A stretch of 39,347 nt of DNA, from the IMG/VR virus record IMGVR_UViG_3300048929_000314, positions 1-39,347 of that record, one strand, 5' to 3'. Below are positions 12,324 to 19,679 of the stretch, piece by piece. The notes beneath the pieces were generated by a model, which saw only the letters and a list, made by a program, of their open reading frames with translations, did not search any database and was not told where the DNA came from. Source of the DNA: a virus. Every line of letters starts with the position of its first letter. The stretch's first letter is position 1. A program made the translations under genes and the position numbers.

Positions 12324-13607
12324 ATGACCTCGAAGCCTTTCAAGCTCGTCCGCGGCAAGCGGCTCCGGGCAACACGCCTCGACGGCTGTGGCCGTCCCGT
12401 CTACGGTGAGTCGTCGGTCGCCGTCTCGGACGGAGCCGTCTCGGTCGCCATGACCCTGAACACCTCCGACACGGACGCGATCGTCCAGCAGAACATGAAC
12501 GGCGACAAGTGCGTCAACGAGCCCGCCGAGACTGAGTTCTCGAGCTACTCGGTCGTCATCACCTTCTGCGAGGTCGACCCCGAGGTGTTCTCGCTCATCA
12601 CCGGGCAGCGCGTCTACCTCGACGCCAACGGCAACGCCGTCGGCTTCGCGGTGAACTCGGACGTCAACCTGGACAACCAGGGCTACGCGCTCGAGGTCTG
12701 GGCGGGCGTCTCCGCCGGCTCCGCCTGCGACACCGAGGGTGCCGCGGGAAGCTGGGGTTACCTGCTCCTGCCGTACCTCAAGGGCGGCGTGCTCGGCGAC
12801 CACACGATTGAGAACGGCTCGATCAACTTCACGATCTCCGGCGCCACCACGCGCGACGGAAACCGCTGGGGTTCGGGCCCGTTCAACGTCATGCTCGGCT
12901 CGGCGATCGGCGGCACCAGCTCGGTGCAGACGGTCTCGATCACCGGCACCCCGACGAGCGGCACGTTCACGCTGTCCTTCGGCGGCCAGACCACGGCGCC
13001 CATCCAGTACAACGCCATCGCTTCCGCCGTGCAGACGGCGCTGCAGGCGCTGTCGTCGGTCGGTGCGGGCAACGCGACGGTCACCGGAGGCCCCGGCCCC
13101 GGCACGCCGTACGTCATCACCTTCGCGGGTGCGCTCGCGCAGAAGGCAGTCGGTGCGATCACCGCGGTCGGCTCGTTCTCGGGCGGCACCTCGCCCGCGA
13201 TCAACGTCGCGCAGACCACGCCGGGCGTGAACCCGTCGGTGCCTGCCGTGCCGCTCCTCACCCCGCTGCTCCCGAACGACCACGAGCTGCTGATCGAGGT
13301 CGGCGTCGCCCCTCCGGACTTCTACGCCGGGACGCGCCCGCTGCTCGACCCCGACTCGTCGGCTCTCTCGAGCCTCACGGTCGCCAAGGGCGCGAACGCG
13401 CAGACCGCCAACTTCACCTTCGGTGGGGGCCTGGCGGGCACGCCGGTGTGGATCGACTTCGGCGACGGCACCTGGGACTACCTGCCCTCGGGCAACGGCA
13501 CCCCGGGCGCCAGCCACGTCTACGTCGGCTCCGGCACCTTCACCGCGCAGGCGTCGTCCGACGGCGAGACCTGGAAGACCGTCAGCGTCACCGTCCCCCT
13601 CCCGTAA
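12324..13607 (+). CDS. Major tail protein with Ig-like insert and C-terminal PKD-like domain, 427 aa
   Basis: The tail tube subunit. Residues 1-195 match the actinophage major tail family: GKRLRATRLDGCGRPVYGES, FCEVDPEVFSLITGQRVYLD, GYALEVWAGVSAGSACD, GVLGDHTIENGSINFTISGA. After FNVMLGSA there is an insert at about 195-295 (SGTFTLSFGGQTTAPIQYNA, VTGGPGPGTPYVITFAG), a module seen in many actinophage virion proteins. The last 80 residues contain VWIDFGDGTWDYLPSG and HVYVGSGTFTAQASSDG, the FGDG and xYxxxGTFT signature of PKD domains. Both extra domains probably face outward on the tube. The gene lies before the connectors, which is unusual. Confidence 0.85.
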   Translation: MTSKPFKLVRGKRLRATRLDGCGRPVYGESSVAVSDGAVSVAMTLNTSDTDAIVQQNMNGDKCVNEPAETEFSSYSVVITFCEVDPEVFSLITGQRVYLDANGNAVGFAVNSDVNLDNQGYALEVWAGVSAGSACDTEGAAGSWGYLLLPYLKGGVLGDHTIENGSINFTISGATTRDGNRWGSGPFNVMLGSAIGGTSSVQTVSITGTPTSGTFTLSFGGQTTAPIQYNAIASAVQTALQALSSVGAGNATVTGGPGPGTPYVITFAGALAQKAVGAITAVGSFSGGTSPAINVAQTTPGVNPSVPAVPLLTPLLPNDHELLIEVGVAPPDFYAGTRPLLDPDSSALSSLTVAKGANAQTANFTFGGGLAGTPVWIDFGDGTWDYLPSGNGTPGASHVYVGSGTFTAQASSDGETWKTVSVTVPLP

Positions 13608-13615
13608 CGAGTTGT

Positions 13616-13633
13616 GGGGGCCTTCGGGCCCCC
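13616..13633 (+). terminator. GC-rich hairpin with TTCG tetraloop after the major tail gene
   Basis: GGGGGCC (13616-13622), loop TTCG, GGCCCCC (13627-13633). UUCG tetraloops are very stable. No T-tract follows, so this may be a weak terminator or mRNA end stabiliser; the next gene starts 28 nt later. Confidence 0.6.
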
Positions 13634-13661
13634 GCTCTCAACCAGCTCTGAGGAGAGCAGC

Positions 13662-13985
13662 ATGGCCGACCAGGCAATCGACCCCCGCATCGACAAGAAG
13701 CGCATCACCATGCGCTCGGCCGTCCTGACGCCCCCGCAGCCCGGACAGACCGAAGATCAGCCGCCCGCCGTGGAGATCCACCAGGCCGTCGACTACGTGC
13801 GCGAGCACCTGGTCGAGGCGTACGTGGCCGACGCGGTGAAGCACTGGCAGCAGGTCTGGGTCTCCGAGGAGTACGACGCGGGCCCCGGCGGATACGACGG
13901 CGCCACCTACGTTCCCCCGCAGCTCGACGTCCCCGACGCGGGCGTCCTGTACCCCGCGACTGAGCCCGAGGAGGCGTCGGCATGA
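13662..13985 (+). CDS. Hypothetical protein, 107 aa, after the major tail gene
   Basis: Starts MADQAIDPRIDKKRITMRSA, followed by a Pro/Gln stretch, a helix (VDYVREHLVEAYVADAVKHW), and a Pro/Asp-rich tail with aromatic residues (EEYDAGPGGYDGATYVPPQL). No family recognised. ATG 13662 follows GAGGAGAGCAGC; an ATG 48 nt upstream lies in the hairpin and has no ribosome site. It ends on an ATGA overlap with the next gene, so the two are probably coupled. Likely a virion or tail assembly component by position. Confidence 0.7.
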   Translation: MADQAIDPRIDKKRITMRSAVLTPPQPGQTEDQPPAVEIHQAVDYVREHLVEAYVADAVKHWQQVWVSEEYDAGPGGYDGATYVPPQLDVPDAGVLYPATEPEEASA

Positions 13986-14329
13986 CGATCCAGACCGCCA
14001 CCCAGAAGAACACGCTGGCGTCCGCCTACGGCGCCGCGGCCCTCTACGGTGCCGTCTACACGACTGCCCCAGGCAGCTCGCAGGGCACCGAGCCCACCGG
14101 CGGTTCCCCGGCGTACGCGCGCAAGTCGCTGACGTGGGGCTCGCCGACGAACGGTGTCATCTCGACCACCGCGGTGACCTTCGACATCCCGGCCTCGACG
14201 ACGATCGTCGGCGCCGGCGTCCACACCGCGGTCTCGAGCGGCACGTACCTCGACGGCGCGTCGGTGACGAGCCAGACCTTCAGCTCGCAGGGCACGTACC
14301 AGGTGACGTACACCTACACCCAGACCTGA
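13982..14329 (+). CDS. Tail-associated protein of the short strand-rich phage family, 115 aa
   Basis: The sequence has the plan of small phage tail or fibre-base proteins: an N-terminal helix (TQKNTLASAYGAAALYGAVY) with TTAPGSSQGTEPTGGSPAYA, then RKSLTWGSPTNGV, then ISTTAVTFDIPASTTIVGAG, and a strand-rich end (DGASVTSQTFSSQGTYQVTY). Similar proteins usually stand next to tail fibre genes and are annotated as minor tail or hypothetical proteins. It is coupled to the gene before by ATGA and is followed directly by the large repeat-rich fibre gene. Confidence 0.65.
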   Translation: MTIQTATQKNTLASAYGAAALYGAVYTTAPGSSQGTEPTGGSPAYARKSLTWGSPTNGVISTTAVTFDIPASTTIVGAGVHTAVSSGTYLDGASVTSQTFSSQGTYQVTYTYTQT

Positions 14330-14343
14330 GTTAGGGGACTCGG

Positions 14344-16833
14344 ATGTCCCTTACCGCGTTCGGCACGACGAACTTCACGTCTGCGGGAACATCCGTCACG
14401 AACGGGTGCACGAAGCCCATCGCGATCACGGGTGCCTCAGTCGACGATTGGCTCGTCGTCTGGGGCACCGCTGAAGCGAACGGCACCGTTCCTTCGGCCA
14501 ACAACATCGCGATCACCACCGGCCCGCTGGCGGCTGCCGGCGGCTGGACGCTGATGAAGGTGAACATCTCCACGAGTGGCACCGGAACCCCGTTCGTGAT
14601 GGGGTTCGCGAAGGTCACTACGGGCGGTTCCGGCACGATCACGATCACCCTCAACACGCAGAACAACGCGAACTTCATGGGCGGTCGGGCCTATCTCGTT
14701 CCGGCCGCAGACGTGGCGGGTTCGACACCCACCTTCCTGACGACCAACTCCTTCTTCACGAACACGACCGGCGCCGTGTCGTGCACGCTCTCCGGCGCGG
14801 CCAGCCTCGTCATCGAAGCGATGGGCGACTGGAACGCGGCGTCGATCGCCTCGACGGCAGGCATCCCCGCCACGCCGTCGTACGACGTGCGGAACGTCTC
14901 GGCGGGCGCCTACTCGTGGTGGTCGGCCTACTGGACCTCCGGCACGGGCGTCACTGCAGGGACGCGCAACTACGGCATGTCGTCGCCGCCATCGGTGAAC
15001 GTCTCAGGCGCCGTCGTCGCGTTCATCAACTCCACCCCCGTCGGCGCTCCGGCGCTGTCCGGTGCTGGCACACTCTCCGCGGCCGCCACCCCGAAGTTCA
15101 ACCAGGGTGTCGCCCTCTCGGGTGTGGGCACGCTGGTGGGCGCCGGCAACGCCCCTGGTGCCGCCGTCTTCTCCGGCGCAGGGACGCTCGGCGTCACCGT
15201 AAAGCCCGGCGTGGCCGCCAGTCCGGCACTCTCCGGGGCGGGCGTTCTGACCGCAGCGGCCGAGGTTCCCTCAGGGACGCACTCGGTCTGGGATGGTGCC
15301 ACGCCGAGCGGCGTGTGGAACAACTACACCGACGGCGGCACGATCTCCTGGGAAGGTCAGCAGTTCTTCTCTCTCGACGACGATGGCAACATCACCGCGG
15401 TGATGATCTACGCCTACGGGGCGATGGGGACGTCCAGCCTCACGGGCAAGGTGGCCGTGGTCGTCGTGCCTGGGCACATCGTCACCGGGTCGGACTATCC
15501 TGCAGGATTCGTCGGCGTCATCCAGCCCTGGCTCGACTACACGACTTTCACGACTCCGCTCGTGAGCGGGTGGAACACGATCCCGCTGGCGTCGCCTGTG
15601 CCGTTCTCTGCCGGTGACGGCCTCCTGGCGTTCTACTCGCTCGGCGGCAACTACCTCTACGCTTCGACGTTCGATATCAACCGCGTGCAGGCTCTCGATG
15701 GCTCCGACTTGTGGCTGGCGCAGCGAGGCACGCTGGGATCCGACGACCAGCGCGGCTTCTACAACACCGACGGTGCGGATGCCGACTGGACCACTTCGTC
15801 GTCGCCCTGGTACGGCATCGACATTGTCGTGGACTTCGGCGGCGGCACGCCAACAGTGGGCGTCACACTCTCCGGCTCCGGCACGCTCACCGCTGTGGGC
15901 AAGCCAGCCCTCGCGGCCGCCGTCGCCCTCGCCGGTGCGGGCACGCTCGTCGCCAATGGCAAGCCCGGCCAGACATCCGGAGCTGCGCTCTCCGGCGAGG
16001 GCACCCTGTCGATCGTCGGCAAGGCAGGCGTGGCATCCGGCGCGCAGCTCTCCGGCGTTGGCACGCTGACCGCCGCGGGCTCCGCGGTCGGCGCGGTGAA
16101 CGTGGGCCTCTCTGGCTCTGGCACGCTCTCCATCGGCGGCACGCCATCCATCCCCGTCGGCGTGGCCCTGAGCGGCGCTGGCACGCTCTCTGTGGGCGCG
16201 AAGCCGCAGCAGGCAGCGGTGGCCGCGCTCAGCGGCAGCGGCACGCTGACGGTGGGCGCCAAGCCCAGCCAGACCGCCACAGCGGCGCTGTCCGGCGACG
16301 GCCAGCTCACCGTGGGCGTAAAGCCCGGCGCATCGGCAGTCGTGCCCCTGTCGGGCAGCGGCACACTGACGGCATCCGGCGGGAACAGTCCGTCCGGCAC
16401 CGTCTTCCTGTCCGGCGACGGCGACCTCGACGCGGGCGGCAAGGCGACCGTGTCCGGCACCGTGCATCTGTCCGGCGACGGGCAGCTCACGCTCGCCGGC
16501 AAGCCCGGCCAGAGCGCCGCCGTGCAGCTCTCCGGCACGGGCCAGCTCACCGTCGGCGGGAACCCCGCTGTGCGGGTCACCGTGGCCCTGTCTGGCGACG
16601 GAATCCTCACCGCCGGGGGCAACCCGGCCACGGCCCAGAACGTGGCGCTGTCGGGCGCCGGCCAGCTCGTCATCATCGGCACCAGCGGCGAAGTCGTGTG
16701 CTTCCCGTGGCCCCTGGATCTGTCGCTCGAGCACGACCACTACGGGCTGCGAATCGCCACCGATCAGTTCGAGCTCCTGCTCGAGGAGTCGGCTGTTACC
16801 CTGAGCATCGAGACCTACTGCGTGGAGGACTGA
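14344..16833 (+). CDS. Repeat-rich fibre or surface protein, 829 aa
   Basis: Residues 1-225 form a Thr/Ser/Gly-rich strand domain. Then come four repeats, then a domain at about 315-505 resembling DUF4082-type jelly-roll modules (WEGQQFFSLDDDGNITAVMI, SGWNTIPLASPVPFSAGDGL, GNYLYASTFDI), then fourteen 20-residue repeats of the form LSGxGTLxxxGKP, and a 60-residue acidic end (DLSLEHDHYGLRIATDQFEL). The regular period suggests a beta-solenoid or triple-stranded shaft. I infer a tail fibre, or another surface appendage that binds the host. It stands before the connectors rather than after the tape measure, so a head or neck fibre is also possible. Weak ribosome site (GGGGAC). Confidence 0.65.
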   Translation: MSLTAFGTTNFTSAGTSVTNGCTKPIAITGASVDDWLVVWGTAEANGTVPSANNIAITTGPLAAAGGWTLMKVNISTSGTGTPFVMGFAKVTTGGSGTITITLNTQNNANFMGGRAYLVPAADVAGSTPTFLTTNSFFTNTTGAVSCTLSGAASLVIEAMGDWNAASIASTAGIPATPSYDVRNVSAGAYSWWSAYWTSGTGVTAGTRNYGMSSPPSVNVSGAVVAFINSTPVGAPALSGAGTLSAAATPKFNQGVALSGVGTLVGAGNAPGAAVFSGAGTLGVTVKPGVAASPALSGAGVLTAAAEVPSGTHSVWDGATPSGVWNNYTDGGTISWEGQQFFSLDDDGNITAVMIYAYGAMGTSSLTGKVAVVVVPGHIVTGSDYPAGFVGVIQPWLDYTTFTTPLVSGWNTIPLASPVPFSAGDGLLAFYSLGGNYLYASTFDINRVQALDGSDLWLAQRGTLGSDDQRGFYNTDGADADWTTSSSPWYGIDIVVDFGGGTPTVGVTLSGSGTLTAVGKPALAAAVALAGAGTLVANGKPGQTSGAALSGEGTLSIVGKAGVASGAQLSGVGTLTAAGSAVGAVNVGLSGSGTLSIGGTPSIPVGVALSGAGTLSVGAKPQQAAVAALSGSGTLTVGAKPSQTATAALSGDGQLTVGVKPGASAVVPLSGSGTLTASGGNSPSGTVFLSGDGDLDAGGKATVSGTVHLSGDGQLTLAGKPGQSAAVQLSGTGQLTVGGNPAVRVTVALSGDGILTAGGNPATAQNVALSGAGQLVIIGTSGEVVCFPWPLDLSLEHDHYGLRIATDQFELLLEESAVTLSIETYCVED
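15047..15270 (+). repeat. First block of LSG repeats, four units
   Basis: Four copies of about 19-20 codons encode PALSGAGTLSAA, VALSGVGTLVGA, VFSGAGTLGVT and PALSGAGVLTAA. They share the motif of the larger array downstream and are separated from it by the jelly-roll-like domain. Confidence 0.75.
15856..16688 (+). repeat. Second block of LSG repeats, fourteen units of 60 bp
   Basis: Units are 20 codons, nearly without length change: TLSGSGTLTAVGKP, ALAGAGTLVANGKP, ALSGEGTLSIVGKA and so on to ALSGAGQLVIIG. The DNA is diverged at third positions, but (C/T)TSTCCGGC...GGCACGCT recurs often enough to allow recombination between units. Confidence 0.8.
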
Positions 16834-17144
16834 TGAAGGTCGGCGACAACAACGTGATCTGGCTGTCCGTCTGGACCAAGGACACCGCCGGGAACCGCGT
16901 CCCCGTCGACCTCACCCCCTACACCGACGTCAAGGTGATCGGCGCCGACCCGTACGGGGTGGGCTCCTACTTCACCGTTCTCGAGCGCAGCGGGAACCGC
17001 GTGCGGATCGACCCGGCGCCGATCATCACCACCGGCGAGTGGTCGTTCGTCACCGAGCTGTGGCTCGCCGGCAAGAAGGTGACGGCGCCGACGACCGGCG
17101 TCACCACGCTGCTCGTGGAGTCGTCCCTGACGGTGGGAGCCTGA
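16833..17144 (+). CDS. Hypothetical virion protein, 103 aa
   Basis: Starts on the TGATG overlap with the fibre gene. Strand-rich: NNVIWLSVWTKDTAGNRVPV, TDVKVIGADPYGVGSYFTVL, RVRIDPAPIITTGEWSF, GVTTLLVESSLTVG. The pattern resembles a small Ig-like or BppU-type domain placed at fibre bases, but I cannot name the family. Ends one base before the adaptor gene. It may attach the fibre to the neck or be a connector accessory. Confidence 0.65.
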   Translation: MKVGDNNVIWLSVWTKDTAGNRVPVDLTPYTDVKVIGADPYGVGSYFTVLERSGNRVRIDPAPIITTGEWSFVTELWLAGKKVTAPTTGVTTLLVESSLTVGA

Positions 17145-17145
17145 G

Positions 17146-17979
17146 ATGCTGTGCTACCCCTCGAACACTGACTGGTCGTGCTACGGCGACGCCCAGAAGA
17201 TCTCGACGCTCGACCCGCGGCAGAAGGCCCTGTCGGAAGCGCGCGCCTGGTACGCGCTCGCCAGCATGACGGCGTTCCGCATCGGCGTCTGCCCGACCGT
17301 CATCCGCCCCTGCGCCGCATCGTGCGCGCCGCGCGGCTCGTGGATCGCGGCCCCCGCATCCGGCGCCAGCTACGCGGGCCTGCCGGTCCTGACGATCGGC
17401 GGCATGTTCACGCCGTACATCACCGGCGGCCAGTGGGTCAACGGCTGCGGCTGCGGCCAGCGCACCCGTGACTGCGGCTGCGACCTGCTCTCCACGGTCT
17501 ACCTGCCCGGGCCGGTCGGCGGCATCGAGTCCGTCACGATCGACGGCGCGGTGGTGGACGCTTCGAAGTACCGCGTCGACAACGGCACCGAGCTGGTCTC
17601 GCTCGACCCCGACCTGAAGTGGCCGACCTGCCAGAACATGGCGGCCTCGGACGACGCCGAGGGCTCGTTCACGGTGAGCTACTACCGGGGCATGGCGCCA
17701 AACGAGCTGACCCGGAACACCGCGGGCATCCTCGCGGCCGAGTTCTACAAGGCGTGCAACGACGACAAGGGCTGCCGCCTCCCCCGCAACGTGAAGACGG
17801 TCACCCGGTACGGCACCGCCATCGAGCTCAACCCCGACCTCTACGCCTCCCTGATGGTGATCCCGGAGATCGCCATGCTGGTGAACCTGCTGAACCCGAA
17901 CCAGCTCAAGCAGGCGCCGCGAGTGCTCTCCCCTGACGGCCCGCCGCGGCCGCGGCAGACGACGGTGGGGCGCTGGTGA
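17146..17979 (+). CDS. Head-to-tail adaptor, 277 aa, Cys-rich
   Basis: The adaptor ring sits under the portal (gp6/gp15-type). Typical of actinophage adaptors are the helical start LDPRQKALSEARAWYALASM followed by FRIGVCPTVIRPC and a Cys cluster (CAASCAPRG, CGCGQRTRDCGCDLL). The middle has strands (VGGIESVTIDGAVVDASKYR) and the end a helix (TRNTAGILAAEFYKACNDDK). At least eleven cysteines suggest metal binding or disulfides in the virion. It starts one base after the previous stop and overlaps the next gene by 4 nt (GTGA). Confidence 0.75.
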   Translation: MLCYPSNTDWSCYGDAQKISTLDPRQKALSEARAWYALASMTAFRIGVCPTVIRPCAASCAPRGSWIAAPASGASYAGLPVLTIGGMFTPYITGGQWVNGCGCGQRTRDCGCDLLSTVYLPGPVGGIESVTIDGAVVDASKYRVDNGTELVSLDPDLKWPTCQNMAASDDAEGSFTVSYYRGMAPNELTRNTAGILAAEFYKACNDDKGCRLPRNVKTVTRYGTAIELNPDLYASLMVIPEIAMLVNLLNPNQLKQAPRVLSPDGPPRPRQTTVGRW

Positions 17980-18494
17980 ACGAGTTCGACTTCGTAGACG
18001 ACCCGTTCGTCTACCCGATCCTCACCGAGCTGCTCGCCTGCCTGCGTTCCGAGCTCGGAGATCAGGTGGAGCAGATGTGCTACACCGGCATCCTGCTCGG
18101 CACCCAGGTGCCGGCCGACTATGCCGGGATGGACACCTCGATCGGCGCCGCGTACGTGCGCCTGCAGGACGGCTACCCGAGCGTGGCGAGCTTCCCTGAG
18201 CCGGACGCCACGCCCGCGTGCGACTCCAAGCTGGCGTTCACGATCACGCTCGGCATCCTGCGCTGCACGACCATCGGTGACGAGCAGGGGAACCCGCCCG
18301 ACCAGGACGAGCTGGACTGGCTCGCCCGCGTGCAGCTCGCCGACTTCCGCATCATGCGCCGCGCCATCCAGTGCTGCGCGCGTACGAGCCTGAACGAAGA
18401 CCACCAGATCATGCTGGGCAGCTACACCCCGCTCGAGAACCAGGGCGGCGTGGCTGGTGGTGAGTTCGGACTGATCGTCCAGGAGGCCATCTAG
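17976..18494 (+). CDS. Head-tail connector protein (stopper or terminator position), 172 aa
   Basis: Begins with GTG in the GTGA overlap. An N-terminal helix (PILTELLACLRSELGDQVEQ), strands (YVRLQDGYPSVASF, SKLAFTITLGILRC), a helical segment (DELDWLARVQLADFRIMRRA) and a Gly-rich end (GGVAGGEFGLIVQEAI) fit connector proteins that follow the adaptor in actinophages. Four cysteines echo the adaptor. I cannot tell stopper from tail terminator by sequence alone. Ends overlapping the next start (TAGTG). Confidence 0.6.
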   Translation: MNEFDFVDDPFVYPILTELLACLRSELGDQVEQMCYTGILLGTQVPADYAGMDTSIGAAYVRLQDGYPSVASFPEPDATPACDSKLAFTITLGILRCTTIGDEQGNPPDQDELDWLARVQLADFRIMRRAIQCCARTSLNEDHQIMLGSYTPLENQGGVAGGEFGLIVQEAI

Positions 18495-18910
18495 TGGCCG
18501 CCTACCGCACCGTCGTCTACAACAGTGCGATCATCGCGCTGATCCAGACCGGCGAGGGCGCGCGCTGGTCGCATGACAAGGCGAAGCTGATCGAGAACAC
18601 GGCCCGTCGACCGGGATTCTCCCCCGTGCGCAGCGGGCGGCTTCGCGCCTCACACGTCACGCTCCCCGGCGTCGGCACGAACCAGTACCAGAAGCGTTGG
18701 GCCGTGTCCGCTCTGGCGTACTATGCGGCGTACGTCCACCAGGGCACCGGCATCTATGGGCCGCGGCACCGGCCGATCATCGGGTGGCAGCGCGTTCCCT
18801 GGAACATCGGCGGTCGCAACAAGCCGGGGAAGACATCCGTGGTCTACATGACGAAGGGGCAACTCCCGAACCCGTGGCTGCTCCGGGCAGCCGAGAGCGT
18901 AATACACTAA
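18494..18910 (+). CDS. Tail completion protein, HK97 gp10-like position, 138 aa
   Basis: GTG start overlapping the previous stop. Contains an N-terminal helix (VVYNSAIIALIQTGEGARWS), KLIENTARRPGFSPVRSG, RLRASHVTLPGVGTNQY, and ALAYYAAYVHQGTGIYGPRH, then PNPWLLRAAESV. The segment YAAYVHQGTGIYGPRHRPI and the final helix are the hallmarks of the HK97 gp10/minor capsid-like family that completes the neck or tail. The TACACT hexamer at its 3' end may be a promoter for the chaperone genes. Confidence 0.75.
   Translation: MAAYRTVVYNSAIIALIQTGEGARWSHDKAKLIENTARRPGFSPVRSGRLRASHVTLPGVGTNQYQKRWAVSALAYYAAYVHQGTGIYGPRHRPIIGWQRVPWNIGGRNKPGKTSVVYMTKGQLPNPWLLRAAESVIH
18903..18908 (+). promoter_or_regulatory. 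Putative -10 element before the tail assembly chaperone
   Basis: TACACT (four of six to TATAAT) reaches the first base of the TAA stop of the tail completion gene and lies 36 nt before ATG 18945. The GGAGAAGGAGAT ribosome site follows. No clear -35. Confidence 0.3.
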
Positions 18911-18944
18911 CTCCGATGGCATCCGCCGGAGAAGGAGATCCCCC

Positions 18945-19466
18945 ATGTCCGAGACCCGCTCATTCCGCAGGGCCGCCAAGAAGCAGTTCGCCACCCAGGT
19001 CGAGGATGACCGCGATGTCGTCAAGTTCGACCTGACGACCACGGTCACCGACGAGTTCGGCAACGACGTCATCGACCCCGAGACCGGCGAGCCGAAGATC
19101 TTCCGGCAGGACTGGTTCCACGCGAAGAAGCCCGACGACGACGCGATCCTCACGGCCATGGGCCGGGGGGCCACCGAGCTGTCGACGCGCGCGGATGTCA
19201 TCGCGGCCACCCTCGACCTGTTCAGGGAGGCGCTGCCCGAGAAGGAGTTCGAGCTGATGATGAAGCGCCTTCGGGACAAGAAGGACGAGGTCAGCCTCTC
19301 CATGCTGCTCGAGGTGTTCGACTGGCTGCAGGAGCAGTGGACGAGTTTCCCTACGTCACAGTCCACCGGCTCATCGCCACAGCAGAGTCCCAGTGGAACG
19401 CGCTCGACGGGTCGTTCGCCTGGCGCGGGGTCCAGCCTTTCGATGGTGGACTCGCCCGCTTCCTGA
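18945..19466 (+). CDS. Tail assembly chaperone, short form (G-like), 173 aa
   Basis: Chaperones of this type coat the tape measure during tail assembly. The N-terminal 130 residues are a proper domain (KFDLTTTVTDEFGNDVIDPE, FRQDWFHAKKPDDDAILTAM, LPEKEFELMMKRLRDKKDEV, LSMLLEVFDWLQEQ). The last 37 residues after TSFP are low-complexity Ser/Gly/Pro-rich and look like the wrong frame of the overlapping T-like segment. The position immediately before the tape measure is diagnostic. Strong ribosome site AAGGAGAT. Confidence 0.85.
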   Translation: MSETRSFRRAAKKQFATQVEDDRDVVKFDLTTTVTDEFGNDVIDPETGEPKIFRQDWFHAKKPDDDAILTAMGRGATELSTRADVIAATLDLFREALPEKEFELMMKRLRDKKDEVSLSMLLEVFDWLQEQWTSFPTSQSTGSSPQQSPSGTRSTGRSPGAGSSLSMVDSPAS

Positions 19467-19651
19467 GGCTGATGTACTGGATGGTCCTGCAGACCGCCGA
19501 GGACGAAGCGGACTACCAGCGCCTCAAGGCCGAACTCGCCGATCCGATCAAGGGCAACCCCATCTCGGAGCACCTGAACGACATCACGTCGCCCCAGTCT
19601 GCGCAGGATGAGATGACCCTGTTCCGTGCAGCAGCGGGGTCCGGCAGATAG
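18945..19651 (+). CDS. Tail assembly chaperone, frameshifted long form (G-T-like), 235 aa by -1 shift
   Basis: The -1 frame stays open to TAG 19649-19651 and encodes PYVTVHRLIATAESQWNALD, FAWRGVQPFDGGLARFLRLM, YWMVLQTAEDEADYQRLKAE, a sensible helical domain. Slippage at T TTC CCT (19346-19352) joins residue 136 of the G-like part to 99 residues of the T-like part. This mirrors the lambda G/GT arrangement conserved in long-tailed phages. A GTG at 19337 could start the second part alone, but has no good ribosome site. Confidence 0.8.
19346..19352 (+). promoter_or_regulatory. -1 slippery heptamer T TTC CCT
   Basis: The zero-frame codons are AGT TTC CCT. The sequence fits X XXY YYZ (T TTC CCT); after slipping, the tRNAs re-pair on TTT CCC and translation goes on with TAC GTC. 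It is the only such heptamer found at the point where the G-like domain ends and the T-like domain begins. Confidence 0.75.
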
Positions 19652-19654
19652 ACT
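19649..19654 (+). promoter_or_regulatory. Putative -10 element before the tape measure gene
   Basis: TAGACT begins with the TAG stop of the frameshifted chaperone and lies 25 nt before ATG 19680, ahead of its GGGAGGCGAG ribosome site. The -35 region is weak. The same hexamer precedes the endolysin gene. Confidence 0.3.
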
Positions 19655-19679
19655 GCCCCGCGAGACTCCGGGAGGCGAG

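Noticed and set aside
15856-16688. Regular 60-bp repeats considered as a CRISPR-like array
   Set aside because: The period is in frame, the repeats diverge at third positions and encode LSG repeats; there are no constant repeats with unique spacers and no cas operon. The Cas4-like gene is better explained as a phage recombination nuclease.
19165-19170. GGGGGG run in the chaperone gene as the frameshift site
   Set aside because: In the zero frame it reads CGG GGG GCC and does not fit X XXY YYZ, and slipping there would destroy the conserved G-like domain. T TTC CCT at 19346 fits both pattern and domain border.
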